A stretch of DNA of 12,950 nt from Haloferacaceae archaeon (GTDB lineage Archaea; Halobacteriota; Halobacteria; Halobacteriales; Haloferacaceae): assembly GCA_028274825.1 (NCBI GenBank), contig JAQCMZ010000083.1:1-12950 (forward strand). The letters run 5' to 3'. Made by a program: the position numbers and the translations under genes. The notes beneath the pieces were generated by a model that made no database searches, was not told where the DNA came from, and saw nothing but the letters and a program-made list of their open reading frames with translations. Shown here piece by piece: positions 1 to 7,469 of this stretch (position 1 is its first letter; every line of letters starts with the position of its first letter).

Positions 1-189
1 GGCGTCAGTCAGCGAGATGGCTCGACTCGCCTCGACCCAGGCGAGCGGATTTTCGGAATCGAATAGAACCATCTGTCCTTCATCTTCGTATGCCTCAACT
101 TGTAATCCGGAGGCTTCGGTTCGTGACTGTGGCCGGATTGCAGACTCCCTCGAACTGGCATCACCGTTGTGACCGTGTGTGCTCGACAT
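1..189 (-). CDS. DUF7331-like small haloarchaeal protein (partial, C-terminus off window)
   Basis: An open frame of 63 codons runs from the ATG at 189-187 to the left edge without a stop, so the gene is truncated by the window. The N-terminus (about residues 1-28) is a polar, low-complexity tail. It is followed by a short conserved-looking block that reads LQVEAYEDEGQMVLF and then DSENPLAWVEASRAISL. From memory, this pattern (acidic lead, a hydrophobic V-L-F strand, then NPLAWVEA) resembles the very small haloarchaeal DUF7331 proteins of about 60-80 aa, whose function is unknown. The start is supported by a TATA-like element about 24-31 bases upstream, which fits a leaderless transcript. It is transcribed divergently from polB. 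No catalytic motif is visible and I infer no function. Confidence 0.6.
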   Translation of the reverse strand, partial: MSSTHGHNGDASSRESAIRPQSRTEASGLQVEAYEDEGQMVLFDSENPLAWVEASRAISLTDA

Positions 190-196
190 CTTAATG

Positions 197-215
197 TATG
201 GTATGCCATACCATA
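197..215 (-). promoter_or_regulatory. Palindromic operator-like site upstream of the DUF7331-like gene
   Basis: TATGGTATG, one central C, then CATACCATA: two perfect 9-bp arms. On the minus strand the site occupies about -8 to -26 relative to the ATG, immediately downstream of and touching the TATA-like element (213-220). For a leaderless gene this is the classical place for a repressor that blocks polymerase. The binding protein is unknown; DtxR-, MarR- or ArsR-type dimers would all fit a site of this size. Confidence 0.5.
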
Positions 216-220
216 GTATA
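213..220 (-). promoter_or_regulatory. TATA-like element for the DUF7331-like gene
   Basis: The minus strand reads TATACTAT at about -24 to -31 from the ATG at 189, the distance expected for an archaeal TATA box driving a leaderless mRNA. A second perfect 10-bp palindrome (AACACGTGTT, 232-241), followed by a T run on the plus strand, lies just upstream and could be an additional regulator site. Confidence 0.4.
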
Positions 221-511
221 TGTTTTACTGTAACACGTGTTTTTTGCAACCTACCACAGCCAAGTCTCGGCTACCGACCGACACCAACGATACCCCGACG
301 AATCACAGAGAGTGTGACACTGCTGTTGTCAGGTCAGGGCCGGTGAAACGCTAATTCGCCGAGAGTAAGACTCCTCTCGCCCACGCGGACCGCCAGCCCG
401 TTCCGTGAGTCCTAGCCACAGGCACCGAGTTAGCGGTAGCCAATCCAGTCGTCGGCCCACCGAGCGGCAGGGGTCGGCGGGCTTTTCACCCGGGGAGGCG
501 GATTGACGAAT
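216..511. other. Divergent intergenic region between the DUF7331-like gene and polB
   Basis: About 300 bases without a convincing gene. It holds the AACACGTGTT palindrome (232-241), a weak hairpin (CGAGAG 360-365 with CTCTCG 374-379) and the polB ribosome-binding site near its right end. I see no strong TATA box for polB; AACGCTAATT around 347-356 is only a weak candidate, which would imply a 5' leader of more than 100 nt. An antisense frame spans part of the region but lacks haloarchaeal protein character. Confidence 0.4.
492..498 (+). promoter_or_regulatory. Shine-Dalgarno-like site of polB
   Basis: GGGGAGG lies 4 nt before a possible TTG start (503) and 13 nt before the ATG at 512. Neither spacing is ideal, so the site does not settle the start. 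I prefer ATG 512 because ATG is far more common and the conserved-looking QTGLTEF begins right after it. Confidence 0.45.
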
Positions 512-3500
512 ATGAATCAGACGGGGCTGACAGAGTTTTCGTCCCCCGCGGACGAAGGGGCCGTAGACCCCGAGAAAGGAACTGAGACTCGACCAGCAGA
601 CGTTGTGACGGCAGAGGCGGAGGCGGTCGCCGGCACTGATAGCGGAGCAGTCGATGCCGTAATTGATGTCGACGAGGCGCGATTCCCGGAGTCGACGGGT
701 ACTGTGGAGATGATGATCACCCAAGTCGATTACACAGTTGAGGGAAGCGGGAGCGATGAATATCCCGTCATTCACGTGTTCGGCCGAACCCCGGCCGCGG
801 ATGGGAACGATGAAGCTGAACACGTCCGCGTTTTGGGCGTGGAACCGTATTTTTATTTACCGACCGAGGCCCTCGATTTCGACCCTGTCGAAGAGTTCGA
901 CGCGGTGATTGGCGTCTCTGAAACCGACACCGAGGGAGAACGGTACGAGAGTATCCGGGGCCAGCAGGTCACCCGAATCGTCACCCGAACCCCCCGAGAC
1001 GTGGGCCAGCTTCGCGACGAGTTCGGCGATACCTACGAGGCCGATATCCTGTTTCCAGACCGGTTCCTCGTCGATAACGGAATCTCTGCGGGAATGCGCG
1101 TCGAAGAACGCCGTCTCGATGACGGTCGATTGCAGGTCAGCCAACACCACCTCGAACCGGCAGACGTGACGGCAGACATTCGGGTGAATACGTTCGACAT
1201 CGAGGTTGAAGATCGGTCAGGCTTTCCTGAAGACGGTGAAGAACCGATTGTCTGTCTCACCAGTCACGACTCGTACAACGACGAGTACATCGTCTGGCTG
1301 TACGAAGCACCGACCGGTGACGGCGAGATTCCTGACGAGCTTCCCGATTACGAACCGCTCTCCGAGAGTATCAATCTCTCCGTCCGGACGTACACCCAAG
1401 AAGCCGCCATGTTGGATGCGTTTGTCTCGTATCTCGACGACACCTCTCCAGACCTGACAACTGGTTGGAATTTCGAGGATTTCGATATGCCGTATCTGCT
1501 GGACCGGATGGAGGAGCTGGACCCCGGGGTGAGCCAGGATCTCTCTGTTGAACGGCTCTCGCAGATTGACGAGGTGTGGCGCTCCGGCTGGGGCGGTCCG
1601 GATGTCAAAGGCAGCGTCGTATTCGACTTACTGTACGCGTACAAGCGGACGATGTTCACCGAACTCGAATCGTACAGACTTGACGCGGTCGGCGAGCGGG
1701 AACTGGATGCCGGGAAGGAACGATACCCTGGGGATGTTGGCGATCTCTGGGAAGACGACCCCGAACGACTCCTCGAATACAATCTCCGAGATGTCGAACT
1801 GTGTATCGAAATCGATCATAAGCAGGCCGTCATCGAGTTTTGGAACGAGGCACGCAAGATCGTTGGCTGTCGCATCCAGGATGCCCCGACCCCTGGCGAC
1901 GCCGTCGATATGTACGTGCTTCATCAAGCTTACGGCGAGTTCGTCCTGCCAACGAAGGGCCAACGGGCCGGCGAAGAATTCGAAGGCGGTGCCGTCTTCG
2001 ATCCGATTACCGGCGTTCGTGAGATGGTGAGTGTCCTCGATCTGAAGTGTTTCAGCGGGGATACAGAAGTTGCCACCCCCTCTGGACTTCGAAACATCCA
2101 AACCCTCGAGATCGGCGATCCGGTGTACACGCTCAACCCGAGCACGTTCGAGTGTGAAATCAAGCCGGTTGTCGACACACAATCATACGAGAATCAGTAC
2201 GGTGAACTGCATCACATCTCTGGTGACACACACGATCTCAAGATCACCGAAAATCACCGGGTTCTCCTCGCGGATTCTCACGATCGTGACGAACTCGGCC
2301 CCGCAGACTACGAGTTCGCGGAGTATCGTGATATCCCGGAGACAGGCCAGTTTGCCTTCCCGACCCACGACCCGATGCCGGGTGTGACTCGGGATACGTT
2401 CCAGTTACTCGAGGACGTCAGCGGCGGACACGTGGTAGTCCAGGCACCCGACGGATTCACTGCCTCTCGCGCCGCAGTCCCGGCTGGAGTCGAGACGGAT
2501 CCCGCCTCGACGACTGGCACCGAAACCCAGACCCGACGACTCGCCTTGACAGAACAACAGCCTGAGAAGCATCTTGTTCCCCTCGACACGTTCCGTGAGA
2601 ACCGCGACCACATCGAAACACAGGCTGACGAGATATGGCTGAAGTACGACAGCGGCCACGCAGAACTGCCTGTTTCGTTCGAGATGGACGACTGGCTGGA
2701 ACTCATCGGTCGGGTCGTCTCCACAGGGAGTTTTACCGATGAGTCCCCGGAGATCACTCTTCACCAGCAGGACGAGCACAATCGCAGGGAAATCGAGGAT
2801 CTGCTCGGCAGAATGCAAGTCCACTATACTGTCGATGGGGACGTGTACACGATTTCCGACCGATATCTCCACGAGTGGTTCATCCGTCACTGTGGCACCG
2901 AGCAGAGCCGGCTCCCAGAGTTGGTTTTCGATCTCGACGGCAGCCAGCTTGAGACGCTTCTCGACGCGGTCGCCGTCGGTAACGGAGCCCGCGCTGAAGA
3001 CGAGGCACGAGAGTTCTGGACACAGAGCGACCACCTGAAAACCAGTATTGTTCGTCTGGCAATCCGATGCGGTGAGAGGCCAACGGTTTCGAAACAATCA
3101 GACGACACCTGGCATATTTCGCTCGGGAAACGAGGGTCAGTGCGGAAGGCAACCGCGACAACAGAGTCACACGACGGTGATGTTCACTGTATCACCGCCC
3201 AAGACAATCACGTGATACTCGCGGGGCGTAACGGCCATCTTCAGTGGGTCGGTCAATCGCTGTACCCCATGTCGATGGTAACGATCAACGCTTCCCCGGA
3301 AACGATCGTCGACAATCCCGAAGCGTACGACGGGGAGACGTACCGTGCCCCAGACGGTACTCGGTTCCGGAAAGAGCCTGACGGGATGATGCGTGAGATG
3401 GTCGATGAGTTACTGGTCGAGCGAGAGGAACTGAAAGGCGAGCGAAACCGGCACGATCCCGGCTCCGAGAAATACGAGAAATACGACCGCCAACAGCAGT

Positions 3501-6500
3501 CAGTGAAGGTAATTATGAACTGCTTCACCCCCGACACCGACGTGCTGACCCCAGACGGTATCCGGTCGATCACGGATCTCGGAGTCGGTGACGAGGTCTA
3601 CTCGCTGAATCCGGACACGACGGAAATGGAGGTGAAGTCAGTCGAGGAGACACACGCGTATCCTGAGTACCGCGATGAATTGATCGATATCGAAACCCCC
3701 ACCACAGACCTGCGGGTCACGCCAAATCACCGGATGCTAGTCCGGAAATCAGGCCAGGACGGCGATGAGTGGGACGACTACCAGTTCGTCGAAGCCGGAA
3801 CCCTGGACGATACATCGACGTATCACTTCCCACACGACTGGGACGGCCCAGACGGAGAGCCGTTAACCACCGTCGACCTCACGGAATTCGTCGACGCGGA
3901 CTACCAGCTTCGGGCCGATACCGACGAGGCCGGCCACACACAGCCCTCCGAGGTCGGCTCTGATCCGGGACCAATCCAGATGGCATCCGGAGAGGAGGTC
4001 CAGGACGTATTCTCTGCCGAAGACTTCACGGAACACAGCGACTCGCTCGACGAGACGTCCGAGTTCCTGATTCGCCGGGAATCAGCCGACACGTGGATTC
4101 CTCTCGAGTACGATGGTGACGACTTCCTGGAACTTCTCGCGCGGTACATCACTGACGGCTCTGTGTGCGTCTCAGACCCGACAGATTCCGGCCGGCAACT
4201 CCAGGACGCGGCAGCAAGGGTGCAACTCGATCAAGACAACTCAGCTGCGACAGACGGCGGTATCACAGTGGAGACCCAACCGTCCAGTCAGGAGCCTGTC
4301 GGCAAGCTTCTTGACCGGATGGGGATTGAGTATCACGCCGACGAGACCGGCTACCAGTTCACGTCTCGGCTTCTCGCCGAATTGCTCGAAGAGACGTGTG
4401 GAGTCGATAGCCATACAAAACAGATCCCCGAGTTCGTCTTCGAGAGAAGCCGTCGACAGAAGCGAGCGTTCTTTGAGATGCTGACCCATGACGAACATAG
4501 AAGCGCATCCCCCTGGCGGTACAGCACAGCAAGCGAGGATCTCCGTGACGATATACTCCGACTGTGTGCTCACCTCGGGATGACGGCCGAGTACACACGG
4601 GACGACGGTAGAATCTCTCGAATCTCCGTGTCAGAAGCGGGCGAACACACACTGCAGATGGACCGTGATTCTGCGACACGGACCGCCGACGACGGAGTCT
4701 ACTGTGTCACTGTCGCCGACAACCACACGCTGTTAGCGGGGCGGAACGGGACGTTCCAGTGGGTCGGTCAATCGCTGTACGGCGTGTCGGGGTGGGAACA
4801 GTTCCGGCTCTACGATAAAGACAACGCCGCGGCGATTACGGCGATGGGTCGGCGTGTGATCGAGTTCACGGAGGAGGCGGCCAACGAGATTGATTACGAC
4901 GTCACCTACGGGGATAGCGTCACCGGAGAGCGTCCGTTAGTCGTGCGTGACGGCGACGGACGCGTCAGAGTTCTCCCGGCGGCGGATCTGTTCGAGCTGG
5001 CAGACCGCAGAGAGACTCTCGCCGTCACCGCCGACGGTGGTGCGGTCGAGGGAACTTCGATCGGGAAAGAGTACGCCTCGCTCCCAGAGTGGGAGGCGTT
5101 GTCGCTGGCCGACGACGAAACCGCGGAGTGGCAACCCATTACGGAGGTAGTGCGTCACAAGACCGACGACGAGGTCGTAACTCTCCAACACGAGCTCGGA
5201 GAGTCGACAACGACGACAGATCACTCCTATGTCGTCAGCAAAGACGGAGAATTCGTCGAGCGGCCCCCCGACGCAGTGAGCGAGCCATTACGGATTCCAA
5301 ACGTGCCGCCAGTCGAACCCGTCGAGACTATCGACCTGTTCGAGCTATTCAACGGGGACATACAGGAGCACGTCGACAGGGGGACAGTCGAAAACGAACC
5401 TACCAATCACCCGGCGAAGCGCGTCTACAGCGACGGCGACTACGTCTGGTTTGGACAGTCAGGTCAGGACGATGCAGACAGCAGTATCAAACTACAGCGC
5501 GAGATAGATTTGACAGGCCCTGACGGACGGTCGTTCGTCAGACTGCTCGCCGCGTCCATCGCACACAGGAACACGACGATAGAGGCGACCGCAGGGAAGG
5601 GTCTCGGTGCCAGTATCGCCGAGTCGCGCCGTGAGTGGCAAGACGAACTACAAACCGACTCCGACCGGCTGGCCGAGACCACGCAACTGAACAGCACTGC
5701 CAGCGACACCAGCGACGAGCGACCAGTCACGAACCAGACGCAGTCTGAGACGACCGAATCGGCGGATGGTGACATAAACACGCTCCAGGTAATAACCGAA
5801 CTCTCAGCGGTTGTTTTCGGAAAGTTCACTGGAGACCCACCACGAGGAACGCAGATTCCATCGTTCGTCTACCACATCGAGGAGGAACTACAGGAATTGT
5901 TCGTCGAGACACTGGTCGACAGAGAAGGCTCTCAGGAGTCTTCTCGGGCCAGCGACGAGGACACCGACCGGCACTTCGACTTCGAGACGCCGAGCCGCGA
6001 ACTCGCGGCCGGAATCTCGCTGCTACTCACACAACGCGAATACGACCACTCGTTGCATTACGACGACGAGACAGACAGCTATAGAATCCAAACGTCTGGT
6101 CACGGTCGGTCCGGCTGTGAGCCGGTGGTGACTGAACGGGACTACGACGGATACGTGTACGATCTCAGTGTTGCCGAAAACGACAATTTCGTCGACGGTG
6201 TCGGAGGGCTCGTTCTCCACAACACGGACTCAGTAATGCTGTCTCTCACAGATGTCGGTGACGACAGTGTCGAAGTTCCGGAACCGGTCCGGGAAGCACA
6301 CCCGGAACTGTCAGAGTCTGAGTTAGAAACCACACAGGCGGCCATCGACGCCAGTGTGAATATCGAGTCGTATATTAACGACCGGTATGACGAATTCGCC
6401 AGTGAGGAACTGGATGCTGCCAAACACCGGTTCCAGATCGAGTTCGAAAAACTGTATCGGCGGTTCTTCCAGGCGGGCAAAAAGAAACGATACGCGGGTC

Positions 6501-7141
6501 ACATCGTCTGGAAAGAGGGGAAACACGTCGATGACGTTGATATCACGGGGTTCGAGTACCAGCGCTCCGATATCGCTGGAATTACGAAGCGAGTTCAGCG
6601 GGAAGTGATTGACCGGATCGTCACGGGAGAGGATCTAGAAGCGGATCTCGACGGAGTGAAGTCGTTCCTCAGCGACGAAATCGACGCGTTTCTTGAGGGG
6701 AATATGCCTCTCGATGAAGTCGGCATCCCCGGTGGAATCGGGAAGCGACTGGGCTCGTACGAGACTGCAACCGCTCAGGTCCGAGGTGCAAAGTACGCAA
6801 ATCTCCTGTTCGGGACTAACTTCGGCCGGGGATCGAATCCCAAGCGACTGTATCTGGAATCTGTCCATCCCGACTTCTGGCAGCGTGTCGAGACCAAACA
6901 AAAACTCGACCCACAGTCGGACCCGCTGTACGGCGAATTCAAGCGGGAAGTGGAGAACGGAGACGGTGTAATCTGTTTCGAATACGCCGACCAGGTCCCT
7001 GAGGAATTCAACGTCGACTGGGAGAAAATGCTCGAGAAGACACTCAAACGGCCGATCTCCCGGGTTATCGAAGCTGTCGGCACCTCGTGGGAGGAAGTGA
7101 AGACCGGGCAAAAACAGAGCGGTCTCGAACAGTACTTCTGA
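512..7141 (+). CDS. polB: Family B replicative DNA polymerase precursor with three inteins
   Basis: DNA-dependent DNA polymerase with 3'-5' proofreading, the archaeal replicative PolB. The precursor is 2209 aa from ATG 512 (2212 aa from TTG 503). Removing inteins of 403, 417 and 436 aa leaves about 953 aa. Exonuclease motifs visible in order: ExoI FDIE (D229, E231), ExoII NFEDFD (D323/D325) and ExoIII YNLRD (Y423, D427). Polymerase motifs, each split by an intein: motif A VLDLK/SLYPMS (D510), motif B KVIMN/SLYGVSG, motif C TYGD/TDS (D1468, D1906). A KKKRYAG motif lies near residue 1990. The last eight residues, QSGLEQYF, are a textbook PCNA-interacting peptide, and a partial copy (QTGLTEF) sits at residues 3-9. 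Residues about 10-65 form an acidic, Ala-rich extension. Exteins look complete and in frame, so a functional enzyme depends on three splicing reactions. Downstream lies the suf operon, with its own promoter. Confidence 0.97.
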   Translation: MNQTGLTEFSSPADEGAVDPEKGTETRPADVVTAEAEAVAGTDSGAVDAVIDVDEARFPESTGTVEMMITQVDYTVEGSGSDEYPVIHVFGRTPAADGNDEAEHVRVLGVEPYFYLPTEALDFDPVEEFDAVIGVSETDTEGERYESIRGQQVTRIVTRTPRDVGQLRDEFGDTYEADILFPDRFLVDNGISAGMRVEERRLDDGRLQVSQHHLEPADVTADIRVNTFDIEVEDRSGFPEDGEEPIVCLTSHDSYNDEYIVWLYEAPTGDGEIPDELPDYEPLSESINLSVRTYTQEAAMLDAFVSYLDDTSPDLTTGWNFEDFDMPYLLDRMEELDPGVSQDLSVERLSQIDEVWRSGWGGPDVKGSVVFDLLYAYKRTMFTELESYRLDAVGERELDAGKERYPGDVGDLWEDDPERLLEYNLRDVELCIEIDHKQAVIEFWNEARKIVGCRIQDAPTPGDAVDMYVLHQAYGEFVLPTKGQRAGEEFEGGAVFDPITGVREMVSVLDLKCFSGDTEVATPSGLRNIQTLEIGDPVYTLNPSTFECEIKPVVDTQSYENQYGELHHISGDTHDLKITENHRVLLADSHDRDELGPADYEFAEYRDIPETGQFAFPTHDPMPGVTRDTFQLLEDVSGGHVVVQAPDGFTASRAAVPAGVETDPASTTGTETQTRRLALTEQQPEKHLVPLDTFRENRDHIETQADEIWLKYDSGHAELPVSFEMDDWLELIGRVVSTGSFTDESPEITLHQQDEHNRREIEDLLGRMQVHYTVDGDVYTISDRYLHEWFIRHCGTEQSRLPELVFDLDGSQLETLLDAVAVGNGARAEDEAREFWTQSDHLKTSIVRLAIRCGERPTVSKQSDDTWHISLGKRGSVRKATATTESHDGDVHCITAQDNHVILAGRNGHLQWVGQSLYPMSMVTINASPETIVDNPEAYDGETYRAPDGTRFRKEPDGMMREMVDELLVEREELKGERNRHDPGSEKYEKYDRQQQSVKVIMNCFTPDTDVLTPDGIRSITDLGVGDEVYSLNPDTTEMEVKSVEETHAYPEYRDELIDIETPTTDLRVTPNHRMLVRKSGQDGDEWDDYQFVEAGTLDDTSTYHFPHDWDGPDGEPLTTVDLTEFVDADYQLRADTDEAGHTQPSEVGSDPGPIQMASGEEVQDVFSAEDFTEHSDSLDETSEFLIRRESADTWIPLEYDGDDFLELLARYITDGSVCVSDPTDSGRQLQDAAARVQLDQDNSAATDGGITVETQPSSQEPVGKLLDRMGIEYHADETGYQFTSRLLAELLEETCGVDSHTKQIPEFVFERSRRQKRAFFEMLTHDEHRSASPWRYSTASEDLRDDILRLCAHLGMTAEYTRDDGRISRISVSEAGEHTLQMDRDSATRTADDGVYCVTVADNHTLLAGRNGTFQWVGQSLYGVSGWEQFRLYDKDNAAAITAMGRRVIEFTEEAANEIDYDVTYGDSVTGERPLVVRDGDGRVRVLPAADLFELADRRETLAVTADGGAVEGTSIGKEYASLPEWEALSLADDETAEWQPITEVVRHKTDDEVVTLQHELGESTTTTDHSYVVSKDGEFVERPPDAVSEPLRIPNVPPVEPVETIDLFELFNGDIQEHVDRGTVENEPTNHPAKRVYSDGDYVWFGQSGQDDADSSIKLQREIDLTGPDGRSFVRLLAASIAHRNTTIEATAGKGLGASIAESRREWQDELQTDSDRLAETTQLNSTASDTSDERPVTNQTQSETTESADGDINTLQVITELSAVVFGKFTGDPPRGTQIPSFVYHIEEELQELFVETLVDREGSQESSRASDEDTDRHFDFETPSRELAAGISLLLTQREYDHSLHYDDETDSYRIQTSGHGRSGCEPVVTERDYDGYVYDLSVAENDNFVDGVGGLVLHNTDSVMLSLTDVGDDSVEVPEPVREAHPELSESELETTQAAIDASVNIESYINDRYDEFASEELDAAKHRFQIEFEKLYRRFFQAGKKKRYAGHIVWKEGKHVDDVDITGFEYQRSDIAGITKRVQREVIDRIVTGEDLEADLDGVKSFLSDEIDAFLEGNMPLDEVGIPGGIGKRLGSYETATAQVRGAKYANLLFGTNFGRGSNPKRLYLESVHPDFWQRVETKQKLDPQSDPLYGEFKREVENGDGVICFEYADQVPEEFNVDWEKMLEKTLKRPISRVIEAVGTSWEEVKTGQKQSGLEQYF
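2048..3256 (+). mobile_element. PolB intein 1 (motif A site, before SLYP), 403 aa
   Basis: An in-frame protein-splicing element at the motif A (pol-a) site. It begins with the Cys1 nucleophile (CFSGDTEVATPSG, block A). Block B is LKITENHRVL, with the TxxH signature. Block F reads VHCITAQDNHVILAGRNG. The end is LQWVGQ, followed by +1 Ser of the extein. The terminal Gln and penultimate Gly replace the usual Asn and His. A LAGLIDADG-type endonuclease domain is recognisable by length and layout, but both acidic positions look lost: block C reads LIGRVVSTGSF (about 730) and block E reads LLDAVAVGNGA (about 816). Homing activity is therefore doubtful. It is clearly paralogous to intein 2. Confidence 0.93.
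3242..3265 (+). repeat. 24-nt identical intein/extein junction, copy 1
   Basis: These 24 bases encode QWVGQ, the intein 1 C-terminus, plus SLY of motif A. They are identical to 4757-4780 at the end of intein 2, including every synonymous position. The upstream LAGRNG codons differ at several wobble positions. Confidence 0.95.
3521..4771 (+). mobile_element. PolB intein 2 (motif B site, before SLYG), 417 aa
   Basis: An in-frame intein at the motif B (pol-b) site. It starts with Cys1 (CFTPDTDVLTPDGIRS). Block B is LRVTPNHRML and block F is VYCVTVADNHTLLAGRNG. It ends FQWVGQ before +1 Ser, so it shares the unusual Gly-Gln ending with intein 1. The first LAGLIDADG helix keeps an acidic residue (LLARYITDGSV, about 1207). 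The second, following KQIPEFVFE, reads FFEMLTHDEHRS (about 1320) and is degraded, with Glu at the likely catalytic position. Endonuclease activity is uncertain. The resemblance to intein 1 over the whole N-terminal splicing half suggests common descent. Confidence 0.93.
4757..4780 (+). repeat. 24-nt identical intein/extein junction, copy 2
   Basis: This is the second copy, encoding QWVGQ of intein 2 plus SLY of motif B. The two polymerase motifs share SLY, so the repeat spans both intein and host codons. Confidence 0.95.
4916..6223 (+). mobile_element. PolB intein 3 (motif C site, YGD/TD), 436 aa
   Basis: An in-frame intein splitting the catalytic YGDTD motif, the classical pol-c site. It starts with Ser1 (SVTGERPLVV). 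Block B is STTTTDHSYVV, block F is VYDLSVAENDNFVDGVGG, and it ends canonically in LVLHN before +1 Thr. It is not closely similar to inteins 1 and 2. The central region is endonuclease-sized and includes a Ser/Thr/Glu-rich linker (about 1710-1760). The LAGLIDADG remnants LLAASIAHRN (about 1676, His for Asp) and LFVETLVDREGS (about 1796, Glu for Asp) suggest a decayed endonuclease. Splicing residues all look intact. Confidence 0.93.
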
Positions 7142-7142
7142 C

Positions 7143-7168
7143 ATACGGGCCTGTCTCTCACCCCGTAT
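7143..7168 (+). terminator. Possible terminator hairpin after polB
   Basis: ATACGGG (7143-7149) can pair with CCCGTAT (7162-7168) across a 12-nt loop, starting two bases after the polB stop. A second small hairpin, GGGG-TTTGA-CCCC, follows at 7194-7206. There is no clear T run directly after the first hairpin and archaeal termination depends mainly on T tracts, so this is weak. Confidence 0.25.
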
Positions 7169-7372
7169 ACAGACGATACAAGGCGACTGCCGCGGGGTTT
7201 GACCCCAAATGGACTCACAAACTCATGTTATCCTGACAGATCCTGATTTGATAGAATTGGTCAGCCAGGAGACCTGCCTCCGAATTTACACCTGCTGAAA
7301 CCTTTAACCGTTACATTGTCTGTCTGGACTGATCCGATCGATTTTGGGAAAACCAAAGTGAGATTTACCATT

Positions 7373-7379
7373 CTATAAC
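7373..7379 (+). promoter_or_regulatory. Candidate TATA box for sufCBD
   Basis: CTATAAC in an A/T-rich setting would place the transcription start near 7400-7405 and give a sufC leader of about 65-70 nt. That leader carries a Shine-Dalgarno-like GAGGA (7455-7459). Confidence 0.35.
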
Positions 7380-7401
7380 TTTGTTTACGACACAAGACTT
7401 C

Positions 7402-7414
7402 ATCACCGGGTGAT
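7402..7414 (+). promoter_or_regulatory. Inverted repeat at the predicted suf transcription start
   Basis: ATCACC, a central G, then GGTGAT: two perfect 6-bp arms. The repeat lies about 25-40 bases after the TATA-like element, where a bound dimer would hinder initiation. The 1-nt spacer excludes an RNA hairpin loop, so a protein-binding site is more likely than an RNA structure. Confidence 0.3.
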
Positions 7415-7469
7415 CCCGAAACCATTATGAGTGTATCTGTACATTTGCAACTACGAGGAATCTAAATAA

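Larger units (their letters stand above)
7142..7469 (+). other. polB-suf intergenic region with the suf promoter
   Basis: These 328 bases hold no convincing gene. The base composition turns A/T-rich compared with the flanking genes, as expected for a promoter region. It contains the polB 3' hairpins, a TATA-like CTATAAC (7373-7379), an inverted repeat ATCACC-G-GGTGAT (7402-7414) and a GAGGA (7455-7459) 10 nt before the sufC ATG. Confidence 0.55.

Noticed and set aside
503..505. TTG start for polB
   Set aside because: Possible with the SD only 4 nt away, but ATG at 512 is the commoner codon and directly precedes the conserved-looking QTGLTEF; the difference is three residues.
2405..3097. 230-aa minus-strand frame inside intein 1
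   Set aside because: It overlaps intein coding sequence that has clear splicing motifs; its composition is not haloarchaeal and no motif is visible.
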